Part shown: piece after piece, positions 8,250 to 16,283 of the stretch
Layout: the number at the start of each line of letters is the position of its first letter
Numbering within the stretch: position 1 is the first letter of the stretch
Assembly: GCA_964409635.1 (NCBI GenBank)
Contig: CAYPEL010000028.1
Location: 1-22,829 of the forward strand
Length of the DNA stretch: 22,829 nucleotides
Source: CAYPEL01 sp964409635
GTDB lineage: Bacteria; Pseudomonadota; Gammaproteobacteria; DSM-19610
Direction of reading: 5' to 3'
The notes under the pieces: model-generated
The model's input: the letters and a program-made list of their open reading frames with translations, nothing else
Database searches by the model: none
Told to the model about the DNA's origin: nothing
Made by a program: the position numbers and the translations under genes

Positions 8250-8254
8250 GGGGA
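8250..8254 (+). promoter_or_regulatory. Ribosome-binding site that decides the carbamoyltransferase start
   Basis: GGGGA at 8250-8254 sits 5 bases before TTG 8260. The longer in-frame alternative, TTG 8248, overlaps this motif and has no Shine-Dalgarno sequence of its own. Confidence 0.6.
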
Positions 8255-8259
8255 AAGAT

Positions 8260-10104
8260 TTGAGTACTAATATATTAGGCTTGTCTGCCTTTTATCATGA
8301 CAGTGCGGCTGCTCTGGTAGTCGAGGGTAAGATAGTTGCCGCCGCCCAAGAGGAACGTTTTACGCGCAAGAAGCACGATGCCGGTTTCCCCGCGCATGCC
8401 ATCGAATCCTGCCTGGATGAGGCCGGTCTGGTATTGAGCGATATCGATTACATCGCCTTCTACGATAAACCCCTGATCAAGTTCGAGCGCCTGCTGGAAA
8501 CCTACCTGTCTTTTGCGCCTAAGGGGATTCGTTCTTTTATCGCCGCCATGCCCGTATGGTTGAAGGAAAAGCTATTCCTAAAAGAAATGTTGAAGAGAGA
8601 CCTGGCAGCCTTGGGCGGCATCAAGAAGGACGATTTGCCCCCACTGCTGTTTAACGAACACCACAAATCCCACGCTGCCTCGGCGTTCTACGCCAGCCCG
8701 TTTGAGAAGGCTGCCGTGTTATGCCTGGACGGGGTCGGTGAATGGGCCACCAGTTCCGTGTGGCTGGGGGAGGGTAATCAGCTGATCCCGCAATGGGAGC
8801 TCAATTTCCCGCACTCGCTGGGGTTACTGTACTCAGCTTTCACTTACTACACGGGGTTCAGGGTTAATTCCGGTGAATACAAACTCATGGGCCTGGCGCC
8901 CTACGGCGAGCCCAAATACGTCGACCTCATTCTGGATAACTTGCTGGATTTGAAAGCAGACGGCACCTTCCGGCTGGATATGAGCTATTTCAACTACGCC
9001 ACCGGTCTGACCATGACCAACCGCAAGTTCGATACGCTGTTTGGCGCCCCGGCCCGCGAATCTGAATCCACAATCAGCCAGCGTGAAATGGACATCGCCC
9101 GTTCCATTCAGGTGGTGACGGAAGATATTGTGCTAAAAATCTGCAATACCGTCCACCAGGAGCTGCAGACCGACTACCTGTGTCTGGCTGGGGGTGTCGC
9201 CCTAAACTGTGTTTCAAATGGTCGTATATTGCGCGAGGGACCCTTCAAGGAACTCTGGATCCAGCCTGCGGCCGGTGATGCCGGCGGTGCGGTGGGCGCG
9301 GCGCTGACGACCTGGTACGAGTACCTGGACAAAGGGCGAAGCGTCAACGGCGCAGATTTTATGGCCGGTTCCTTCCTTGGCCCGCGCCATAGTAATCAGT
9401 CGATTACTGACTATCTGGATTCTGTCGGGGCGAAGTACCAGCAACTGGATGATACCGAGCTGATGCCAAAACTGGCCGAAGTTCTGGAGGGTGAACAGGT
9501 GCTGGGCTGGTTCCAGGGGCGGATGGAGTTCGGTCCCCGCTCGTTGGGTGGCCGGTCTATCATCGGCGATCCCCGCAGTAAAAAAATGCAGTCGGTGATG
9601 AACCTGAAGATCAAATACCGGGAATCGTTCCGGCCCTTTGCCCCGGTGGTCATGGCTGAAAAGGTTTCTGATTGGTTCGAAATTGACTGCAAGAGTCCCT
9701 ATATGTTGCTGGTTGCTCCGGTCAAGGCGGATAAATGTGTGACCATGACCGAAGAACAGGAAAAACTGTTCGGTATCGAGAAGTTGAATATTCCACGCTC
9801 CGAGATACCAGCGGTGACCCACGTAGACTATTCGGCCCGCATACAGACCGTCCACCTGGAAACCAACCCCCGCTTCCACCAGTTGCTGGATGCCTTTGAC
9901 CAGCGCACCGGTTGCCCGGTGCTGGTAAACACCTCGTTCAATGTCCGCGGGGAACCCATCGTCTGTACCCCGGAGGATGCCTACCGCTGTTTCATGCGGA
10001 CCGAAATGGATTACCTGGTGCTGGAAAATGTCCTGGTGGCTAAAACCGATCAGCCGGAATGGAAAGAAGACGGCGATTGGCGCGATGAATTTGCATTGGA
10101 TTAA
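8260..10104 (+). CDS. NodU/CmcH-family O-carbamoyltransferase
   Basis: This enzyme would use carbamoyl phosphate and ATP, via carbamoyl-adenylate, to carbamoylate a hydroxyl group, here probably on a sugar of the EPS or a lipid-linked precursor. It has 614 residues from TTG 8260. The N-terminal Kae1-like half (about 4-350) has the start LGLSAFYHDSAA, EERFTRKKHD, the metal-site histidines in NEHHKSH (134, 135, 138), DGVGEWATSS and LAGGVALNC. The C-terminal carbamoyltransferase domain (about 400-590) has GRMEFGPRSLGGRSIIGDPR at 420-439 and the FRPFAP segment. It is full length with no damage. GC content is visibly higher than in xrtA before it or prsT after it. Together with the next two genes it forms a known carbamoyltransferase/SxtJ/DUF5989 set. 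The substrate is unknown. Confidence 0.92.
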   Translation: MSTNILGLSAFYHDSAAALVVEGKIVAAAQEERFTRKKHDAGFPAHAIESCLDEAGLVLSDIDYIAFYDKPLIKFERLLETYLSFAPKGIRSFIAAMPVWLKEKLFLKEMLKRDLAALGGIKKDDLPPLLFNEHHKSHAASAFYASPFEKAAVLCLDGVGEWATSSVWLGEGNQLIPQWELNFPHSLGLLYSAFTYYTGFRVNSGEYKLMGLAPYGEPKYVDLILDNLLDLKADGTFRLDMSYFNYATGLTMTNRKFDTLFGAPARESESTISQREMDIARSIQVVTEDIVLKICNTVHQELQTDYLCLAGGVALNCVSNGRILREGPFKELWIQPAAGDAGGAVGAALTTWYEYLDKGRSVNGADFMAGSFLGPRHSNQSITDYLDSVGAKYQQLDDTELMPKLAEVLEGEQVLGWFQGRMEFGPRSLGGRSIIGDPRSKKMQSVMNLKIKYRESFRPFAPVVMAEKVSDWFEIDCKSPYMLLVAPVKADKCVTMTEEQEKLFGIEKLNIPRSEIPAVTHVDYSARIQTVHLETNPRFHQLLDAFDQRTGCPVLVNTSFNVRGEPIVCTPEDAYRCFMRTEMDYLVLENVLVAKTDQPEWKEDGDWRDEFALD

Positions 10105-10107
10105 ATT

Positions 10108-10515
10108 ATGACAATAGTAATTCCAGAACTCGATAACAGCGGTTTGCGTAAATTCGGCCTGATGATGGCCGGTATCATCTGCCTACTGTTCGGGCTGTTT
10201 TTCCCGTGGGTATTCGATTACGGCATCCCGAATTGGCCCTGGATCGTAGGTGGAGTCTTTGCCACACCTGCACTGCTATTTCCGGCTGCCTTGAAGCCGG
10301 TCTACCATGTCTGGATGAAAATCGGCCATGCACTGGGCTGGTTCAATACGCGGCTGATTCTCGGTATAGTGTTTTATCTGATGGTATTACCGATGGGGCT
10401 GATAATGCGCCTGTTTGGCAAGGATCCCATGGCCCGGAAACTGGATCAATCTACCGTAAGCTATCGTAAAAAGAGCGCGCGCCATCCCAAAGAACAACTG
10501 GAGAAACCGTACTGA
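10108..10515 (+). CDS. SxtJ-family small membrane protein
   Basis: This 135-residue inner-membrane protein has three hydrophobic stretches (about 14-34, 42-64 and 82-103) followed by a basic tail. The FGKDPMARKLD segment and the overall pattern resemble the SxtJ family, often found beside carbamoyltransferases in EPS and saxitoxin-type clusters. The biochemical role is unknown; it may anchor the carbamoyltransferase at the membrane (inference). It starts 3 bases after the carbamoyltransferase stop, and its own stop overlaps the next ATG (TGATG), which argues for one coupled unit of three genes. Confidence 0.82.
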   Translation: MTIVIPELDNSGLRKFGLMMAGIICLLFGLFFPWVFDYGIPNWPWIVGGVFATPALLFPAALKPVYHVWMKIGHALGWFNTRLILGIVFYLMVLPMGLIMRLFGKDPMARKLDQSTVSYRKKSARHPKEQLEKPY

Positions 10516-10667
10516 TGCTGGATCTTATAAAAGATTTATGGGGTTTCATGAGACACCGCAAGAAATTCTGGCTCGCACCATTGATTGTTATGTTGCTCCT
10601 GCTGGGTAGCTTGATTGTATTATCCCAAGGCTCAGCCGTGGCACCGTTTATTTATACACTCTTTTAA
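10515..10667 (+). CDS. DUF5989-like 50-residue single-pass membrane protein
   Basis: This small gene is easily overlooked. The ATG at 10515 overlaps the stop of the SxtJ-like gene by one base, and 50 codons follow to TAA at 10665-10667. The peptide begins MLDLIKDLWGFMRHRKKFW, has one hydrophobic helix (about 19-37) and ends in IYTLF. This pattern (amphipathic start, RxRKKFW, single helix, short tail) is what I recall for DUF5989 proteins found next to carbamoyltransferase and SxtJ genes. Conserved position and translational coupling support it as a real gene. Its function is unknown; a partner or membrane tether of the carbamoyltransferase is inferred. Confidence 0.82.
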   Translation: MLDLIKDLWGFMRHRKKFWLAPLIVMLLLLGSLIVLSQGSAVAPFIYTLF

Positions 10668-10790
10668 CTGACTACGAATTAAAGCGTAGGTGCATCTTTA
10701 TGGTGCTAATCTAAATGGATATGCCAGCTGGCCGATGTGTGGCTTAGTACGCGATAATTTTCTAAGGAAGATGCATTTTTGAATGCCAAA

Positions 10791-10794
10791 AGGA
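10791..10794 (+). promoter_or_regulatory. Ribosome-binding site that decides the prsT start
   Basis: AGGA lies 6 bases before ATG 10801. The in-frame ATG 10783 has its nearest purine-rich motif about 14 bases upstream, and using it would put six extra residues in front of the lipoprotein signal. Confidence 0.6.
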
Positions 10795-10800
10795 CTGAGC

Positions 10801-11851
10801 ATGAAATTGATAAGTAACTTGAGGGTCAAATTCAAGTATCTACTTATAGTGTCATTATCTATAAGCTTGCTGGCTTGTGGCAACTTTAGTCAAGATGAAA
10901 CCCAAATGATGCAAAGTGCCAGAGATTATCTGGACAAAGGTGATCTACGCGCTGCTGCCATCGAATTAAAGAATGTGTTGCAACAAAATCCGCAACAAGG
11001 CGAGGCGCGTTATACACTCGGCCGTATCAATATGCGCATGGGTGATTTGCCATCGGCCGAAAAAGAATTCAGGCGGGCTGATCAAACTGGCTGGAATAAA
11101 TCGATGTCACAAGTCGGACTTGCCGAGGCATTGCTGGCACAGAGAAAATTTGAAGAACTGTCTGATGCAATTAATTTAAATGAAAGTTATGAACCAGTAG
11201 CTCAAGCTAATCTTTTGGCTATACAGGCAGCTGCTGAAATCAGTAGTGATAGGCGTAAAGCTGATCAACTACTTGAACAAGCAATTCAAATCCAGCCGGA
11301 AGCATTGCATGTATTGAGAACGCAGATCGGATTTCTGATGGCGGATGCCAAAAATGATGCAGCTTTGCATTTGATTGAAACGGCGTTGCAAGAATATCCT
11401 GAGCAATACGAATTACTATTTTGGAAGGCGCAGCTACTGGTCAATACCAACCAAATTCAGGATGCAAAAAAAGATTACGAAAAACTGATCGAACAAGAAC
11501 CTCGTGGGCTCGTAACACTATTTGGCCGGTTGGCCAGAATCAGCTTGACCAAATTATTAATATTAGAACAAAAATACGAAGCTGCTGAAGCTATTGTCAA
11601 GCCACTACTTGCGCAGAATGCTAAAGACGGCGAGGCACTCTATTTGAGCGGCTTGTTGGCGTTTCGTAAGAAAGACTATGACCGTGCGGAAATCTTAATC
11701 AGGAAAGCGTTGTCACAAAATGCCAATCATCTCCCCAGCCAGTTGATACTGGGTTCAGTAAGCTATTCCAAAGGGGATTTAGAGCAAGCGGTTCACTTTC
11801 TCAATAAATATATTAGGGTTGTACCAGATAACCAGGAAGTTCGAATACTGC
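10801..11851 (+). CDS. prsT: XrtA/PEP-CTERM TPR lipoprotein PrsT, N-terminal part (runs into assembly gap)
   Basis: This is the first 350 codons of a TPR-repeat lipoprotein. From ATG 10801 there is a basic start, a hydrophobic run and a lipobox LLAC with the lipidated Cys at 26, so the mature protein should be membrane-anchored. TPR units follow from about residue 35, for example ARDYLDKGDLRAAAIELKNV and YTLGRINMRMGDLPSAEKEF. The reading frame enters the 30-N gap intact. Its continuation resumes at 11882 in a different frame relative to the window, which the unknown gap length explains. Counting the gap, the whole gene is about 930 codons, a normal size for the PrsT family (TIGR02917). PrsT is thought to act with XrtA in EPS and protein handling; its exact role is unknown. 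Confidence 0.9.
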
Positions 11852-11881
11852 NNNNNNNNNNNNNNNNNNNNNNNNNNNNNN
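11852..11881. other. Assembly gap (30 N)
   Basis: Thirty undetermined bases lie inside prsT. Upstream codons begin at positions equal to 1 modulo 3 and downstream codons at 2 modulo 3. The true gap must therefore be 2 modulo 3 (29, 32 and so on) if the gene is intact, so the 30 N are a placeholder and not a measured length. Confidence 0.98.
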
Positions 11882-13597
11882 GAGGCGCAAGAGTTGCTGC
11901 GATCAACCGCGGAAAACGGAACAAGTGATGCGGAGTTGCTGGCGCTTCTTGGGCTGTCCAAAATCCAGAGTGGTGAGAAGGAAAGCGGGCTCAAACAGTT
12001 GGTGCAAGCAGTTACAGCTGATCCAGAAAACGTTGCAGTACGAATAGAACTAGCTAAGGCGCTTCTGGCGGTAGGTGATACAAAACCGGCTATTCAGGAA
12101 TTACTGGATATAATGGAAAAGGAAGGAGATAAAAAGAATGCAGAAAAACTTCTAGTAATAGCCTATGTGCGTCATGGAGAGCATGTTAAAGCTATCGATA
12201 CAGTGCTCGGCCTCCTGGATAAACAACCAATGGATCCTGAGACGCTTATACTGGCAAGCTACGTATATGAAACAAAAGGTGACTATGCACAAGCACGCAA
12301 ATATCTAAGTGAAGTGCTGGAAAGAAACCCGGAATATTTGCAGGCAGCCATGGCAATGGCTCGGCTTGAATATTCAGCCGGCAACCCTATGAAGGCTTAT
12401 GCAATCTATGAAGCTACTGCCAGAGACAACCCCAGCGCTACAGCGCCCTTGCTTGCACTGGCGGCTATGGCAGAAAAGCAAGGCAATATAGATGAAATGG
12501 TTGGCTGGTTCGAGGAAGCCAGAAAACGGGATGCAGGCGATGTTAAAATTACGCTGGCACTCGCTGGTTTTTACCTTACACATAACCAGACCGGTAAAGC
12601 CAGTCAGTTAGTTACTGAGGCGGAAAATAGATCGCCTGAAAAGTCAGTCGTTTTATTGATGCGCGCACGTGTATTGATGGCACAGAAAAATTATAGCAAA
12701 GCCTCAACTCAATTAATGCGGCTTGTTTCTATGGAGCCTGATTCGCCGAATGTTCGGTTGATGCTCAGTAATTCATTATTGCGTTTGGGTCAGATAGAAG
12801 AGGCCCACGATGCACTGGCCCCTGTCCTTGAAAAACATTTGCAGCATGTGCCCGCTCTAGTCCTGGCAACTGAAATAGCTATCCGAAGTGGTAAGTTTGA
12901 CAGGGCAAAGGAGCACATTGCTTCTATGAGACAGGCTGGAGTAAAAGAGAATGTAGCTGATGAGTTGGATGCACGGGTGATGCTTCAACAGAAACTCTAC
13001 ACCAAAGCCAGTGCACTCCTGACGCGTATAGTTGAAAAAGAGCCGACAGAAGAACGCGCTATCCTGTTATCGGAAGCGCTAAGCAGAGCGGGGAATCAGA
13101 ATAAAGCAATCAGTCTGCTTCAGAATTGGGTAGATCAACACCCTGCACATGTCCGGGCTCGCGAATACCTGGCTATAGCGTACCAAGGCATAAGTGAAAA
13201 CAGTAAAGCAATACAGCACTATGAGGAAATTCTTAAATCAGAGCCAGATAAGCAAGTAGTCTTAAATAATCTAGCCTGGTTATACGGCCTGAACAATAAC
13301 CCTCGCGCGCTTGGATTAGCAGAGCGCGCCTACCAGATTGACTCGGCGGATCCGGGCATTCTGGATACCTATGGTTGGCTGCTTATAAATCAGGGGCAAG
13401 TAAAAAAAGGCCATAAATTATTAAACAAGGCTGTGAAAGCGTTACCCTCGGAACCGGAAATTCGCTTCCACTTTGCAATCTCCCTCTATAAAATGGGCAA
13501 GACCGCAGAAGCTTTTGATAGGTTAAGGAAATTGTTGTCTGAGGAAAACTCTTTTGTAGGCCGTGAAGAGGCGATAAAACTGCTTTCTAGAAATTAA
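11882..13597 (+). CDS. prsT: PrsT, C-terminal part (TPR array, from assembly gap)
   Basis: This is the remainder of the TPR lipoprotein, with 571 codons from the first base after the gap to TAA. It is almost wholly TPR repeats of about 34 residues, each with the small/large residue pattern, for example LASYVYETKGDYAQARKYL, AYQGISENSKAIQHYEEIL and the closing TYGWLLINQGQVKKGHKLL. No stop or frameshift is seen outside the gap. The base composition is AT-richer than the carbamoyltransferase cassette before it. A 248-base spacer separates it from the chain-length determinant. Confidence 0.9.
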   Translation, partial: EAQELLRSTAENGTSDAELLALLGLSKIQSGEKESGLKQLVQAVTADPENVAVRIELAKALLAVGDTKPAIQELLDIMEKEGDKKNAEKLLVIAYVRHGEHVKAIDTVLGLLDKQPMDPETLILASYVYETKGDYAQARKYLSEVLERNPEYLQAAMAMARLEYSAGNPMKAYAIYEATARDNPSATAPLLALAAMAEKQGNIDEMVGWFEEARKRDAGDVKITLALAGFYLTHNQTGKASQLVTEAENRSPEKSVVLLMRARVLMAQKNYSKASTQLMRLVSMEPDSPNVRLMLSNSLLRLGQIEEAHDALAPVLEKHLQHVPALVLATEIAIRSGKFDRAKEHIASMRQAGVKENVADELDARVMLQQKLYTKASALLTRIVEKEPTEERAILLSEALSRAGNQNKAISLLQNWVDQHPAHVRAREYLAIAYQGISENSKAIQHYEEILKSEPDKQVVLNNLAWLYGLNNNPRALGLAERAYQIDSADPGILDTYGWLLINQGQVKKGHKLLNKAVKALPSEPEIRFHFAISLYKMGKTAEAFDRLRKLLSEENSFVGREEAIKLLSRN

Positions 13598-13779
13598 ACT
13601 GGTTGCTTGAAAATTTATAGTAACCACAGTAAAAACAGATAGTTAATAAATATGGTAATCTAGCCTTAATCAATCTCACACGCTTCTAAAGTATCTTTTG
13701 GCTGACACTATTAATTCTTACTTAATAAAAGGCTTTACAAGCCGATTCTGTAAACAAATTAATAGTTAAATATGAAAAA

Positions 13780-13810
13780 TTGAGAGTCCGGGAATATGCG
13801 CGGTTATAAT
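13780..13810 (+). promoter_or_regulatory. Possible sigma-70 promoter of the chain-length determinant operon
   Basis: A perfect -10 TATAAT (13805-13810) is preceded by TTGAGA (13780-13785) at a longer than ideal 19-base spacing. A transcript would start near 13817 and give a leader of about 29 bases before ATG 13846. The spacer after prsT has no convincing terminator, so read-through is also possible. Confidence 0.4.
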
Positions 13811-13845
13811 GACTGTATTTATATGGAAGAGAAAGATTCGTAAAG

Positions 13846-15411
13846 ATGGAAGAGCTTATAAATAAAATTTATACGTCAATTCATAGTATGTGGGCGTATC
13901 GCTGGTCTGCACTACTAATAGCGTGGATTTTGTCTATCTGTAGCTTGGCAGTTATTTATGGTATGCCGAATCAATATAAGGCAAAAGCAACCGTCTATAT
14001 TGATACGAGTTCTATCATGAAACCCCTTCTTAAAGGGCTTGCCGTGGACACAGATGCAAGCGCTGACCTTGCGATGGTTAAGCAAGTGCTGCTTAGCCGG
14101 GAAACTCTGAAATCAGTTATCCGGGAAACAGACATGGATCTGGAAGCTGATACGCCGGTTGAAATAGAACAGCAGGTTGTATCGTTGGCGCAATCAATAG
14201 AGCTTATATCAAGCAGCGATAAAAAAAGACGTAGAAGAGGCGGAGGACAAACCTTTGAAATTGCCTACCAATCAACATCTGCAGACCGTGTTTATCAGGT
14301 TGTTTCTAAACTGTTAAACGAGCTAATAGAAAATACGCTGGGCTCAAACCGAGCAGATACAAAGATGGCTCAAAGCTTTCTTAGTAAACAGATTGCTGAT
14401 TATGAAAAACGGCTGCGTGAAGCAGAAGAACAATTGGCTGATTTCAAGAAAAAGAATGTTGGGCTTATGCCTGATGAGAAGGGTAATTACTATGACCGCC
14501 TGCAGCGGGCAGTCAGCGAGTTGAAAAACACCAAATCACAATTAAGAAGGGCGCGTCAAAAGCACAGTGAGCTGGTCAAGCAAGTCAGGGGCGAGACTGC
14601 AATTCTGGATAATAATCTTACGGGTGACAGGCTGCGCAATTACCAGGAGCAATTGTCGGAACTTCAGTCGAGATTTACAGATCAGCATCCCGATGTGTTG
14701 GCGCTGAAGGCCAGGATTACCGACTTACTCGAGAACAAACCCAGTAGTAGCTTCAGTACCGGTGATGATGGCGTGCCGATAGCATACAACCCCGTTTATC
14801 AGGAGCTTAAGATCCTGGCGAGTGATGCCAGTGTTGAGGTGGGCTCATTATCAATACAATACGAAGAGCAGCAGCAGCAGGTTGAAGCATTAAAGGAGTC
14901 TGTTGATGCGATACCTCAAGTTGAAGCGGAGCTCTCCAGATTGAACCGGGATTACGAGATCACTAAGGATAGATACTTGAGTTTGATTGGGCGGCTGGAA
15001 TCAGCTCGTTTGACAGAACAGGCTGATCAAAACAGAAGCGAAGTCACCTTTCGTGTGATTGAACCCCCGGTCGTGCCATTGCAACCGTCTGGCCCAAACA
15101 GACCATTGCTATTGGCGGCAGCGCTTTTACTGGCGCTTGCTGCTGGGTTGGGCTGGAGTTACCTGAGAACAATGCTGCACCCGACTTATACCAATTTTTC
15201 ACAACTTAAGGAAAATATTGGGCTGCCTGTGCTTGGAGCGGTTAGCCTGTATCGTGATCCCACCCATATTCGTCAACGAAAATTGCAGCTGATGGCTTTT
15301 ATGCTGTCCATCATTGTTCTTTTTGCAGGGTTTGGGGGTGCAGTTTTGTATCAAGATAGCGGTTCTGCATTAGTCATGGGCATAATGGGGCAAAGTGGAT
15401 TAAGCGTATGA
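13846..15411 (+). CDS. XrtA-system polysaccharide chain-length determinant (Wzz/PCP type)
   Basis: This inner-membrane polysaccharide co-polymerase sets EPS chain length and couples it to export. It has 521 residues. A first membrane helix (about 19-39) is followed by the Wzz domain (YKAKATVYIDTSSIMKPLLKGLAV). A basic loop KKRRRRGGG at 126-134 is typical of the XrtA subfamily. Long periplasmic coiled coils follow (about 173-300 and 330-395), then a Pro-rich segment (PPVVPLQPSGPNRP at 407-420), a second helix (419-438) and a third (about 482-503). The tyrosine kinase partner is a separate protein whose ATG overlaps this stop by 4 bases (ATGA). The length fits the family recalled as TIGR03007. 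Confidence 0.92.
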   Translation: MEELINKIYTSIHSMWAYRWSALLIAWILSICSLAVIYGMPNQYKAKATVYIDTSSIMKPLLKGLAVDTDASADLAMVKQVLLSRETLKSVIRETDMDLEADTPVEIEQQVVSLAQSIELISSSDKKRRRRGGGQTFEIAYQSTSADRVYQVVSKLLNELIENTLGSNRADTKMAQSFLSKQIADYEKRLREAEEQLADFKKKNVGLMPDEKGNYYDRLQRAVSELKNTKSQLRRARQKHSELVKQVRGETAILDNNLTGDRLRNYQEQLSELQSRFTDQHPDVLALKARITDLLENKPSSSFSTGDDGVPIAYNPVYQELKILASDASVEVGSLSIQYEEQQQQVEALKESVDAIPQVEAELSRLNRDYEITKDRYLSLIGRLESARLTEQADQNRSEVTFRVIEPPVVPLQPSGPNRPLLLAAALLLALAAGLGWSYLRTMLHPTYTNFSQLKENIGLPVLGAVSLYRDPTHIRQRKLQLMAFMLSIIVLFAGFGGAVLYQDSGSALVMGIMGQSGLSV

Positions 15412-16280
15412 GTTACGGCGACAGCGACAATCAGAAATCTTCTGTGGCAGTGCGATTAGCCGCCGTACATGAAAGCGCAGTGGTTGAGGCTGAAATAGAA
15501 AGCCAGCCGGGAATAAGTAGTGGTGAGATTCTACCTGATACTATTTTCCTGAGAGAGCGTTTACTTGAAAAAAATATGCTGGTTTCAGGATCCACCCTGG
15601 GCCAGGACATTAAGGATGAGTATCGTAGAATCAAGCGTCCACTGTTATCCAATGCATTCGGAAAAACCGCTTCCATTGTTGATCAGGGCAACCTCATTCT
15701 TGTCACTAGCTCTGTGCCAGGCGAGGGTAAAACCTACACCGCAGTGAATCTAGCGCTATCAATTGCCCAGGAAAAAGATAATACAGTACTGCTGGTGGAT
15801 TGTGATGTCACCAAGCAGGGCACAAGCCGCCTGTTAGGCGTTGAAAGCCGGCCGGGAATAACCAATATTATTGAGGATGACTATTTCAAGATCAGTGACG
15901 GGATGCTGCGGACCGATATCCCCGGACTGACACTATTACCCGCTGGTAAATATCACGATTACGTGACGGAATTACTATCTAGTAACAGAATGGCTGATAT
16001 AGTAGAGGAACTGTCCAAGCGCTATCACGACAGAATCATCATATTTGATGCACCTCCTATGCTTTCAACACCCCAGACCCAGATACTGGCTAGTCTGGTT
16101 GGCCAGATAGTTTTTGTTATAGAGGCGGGTGGTACACCAAATGCCGTGGTAGAGGATGCATTGGAAATGTTGCCTGAAGAAAAAGCAGTAGGCCTCGTAT
16201 TGAACAAGAGTGTAAGCATTACGAATCGTGGCGGATACTATTATGGATACTATACTCCGTATGGCGAAAGTGAAGACTGA
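15408..16280 (+). CDS. XrtA-associated tyrosine autokinase (BY-kinase)
   Basis: This cytoplasmic bacterial tyrosine kinase acts with the chain-length determinant before it to control polymerisation and export. Of 290 residues, the first 70 or so are a linker. Walker A SVPGEGKT is at 102-109, Walker A' LLVDCDV at 128-134 and Walker B IIIFDAPP at 210-217. The C terminus holds a tyrosine cluster (GGYYYGYYTPYGESED), the expected autophosphorylation site. Translation is coupled to the previous gene through a 4-base overlap, and a deacetylase follows after 3 bases. All catalytic motifs are intact. It matches the recalled family TIGR03018. Confidence 0.93.
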   Translation: MSYGDSDNQKSSVAVRLAAVHESAVVEAEIESQPGISSGEILPDTIFLRERLLEKNMLVSGSTLGQDIKDEYRRIKRPLLSNAFGKTASIVDQGNLILVTSSVPGEGKTYTAVNLALSIAQEKDNTVLLVDCDVTKQGTSRLLGVESRPGITNIIEDDYFKISDGMLRTDIPGLTLLPAGKYHDYVTELLSSNRMADIVEELSKRYHDRIIIFDAPPMLSTPQTQILASLVGQIVFVIEAGGTPNAVVEDALEMLPEEKAVGLVLNKSVSITNRGGYYYGYYTPYGESED

Positions 16281-16283
16281 GCC

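Noticed and set aside
9214..9879. Long open frame of 221 codons on the minus strand within the carbamoyltransferase
   Set aside because: It lies opposite a conserved, GC-rich gene whose codon bias suppresses stops on the other strand. Its protein has no recognisable features and no ribosome-binding site.
10723..10732. Perfect palindrome GCCAGCTGGC upstream of prsT
   Set aside because: It is a single 10-base palindrome with no second copy in the spacer and no link to a known operator.
10729..10743. Possible sigma-54 site TGGCCG-N5-TGGC before prsT
   Set aside because: The GG and GC spacing is right, but only 7 of 10 consensus positions match. A GG-N10-GC pattern is expected by chance about once in a few hundred bases.
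13823..13843. Six-codon mini-frame (ATGGAAGAG...TAA) just before the chain-length determinant
   Set aside because: It has no ribosome-binding site and no attenuator-like hairpins. The likeness to the real start (ATGGAAGAG) is short enough to be chance.
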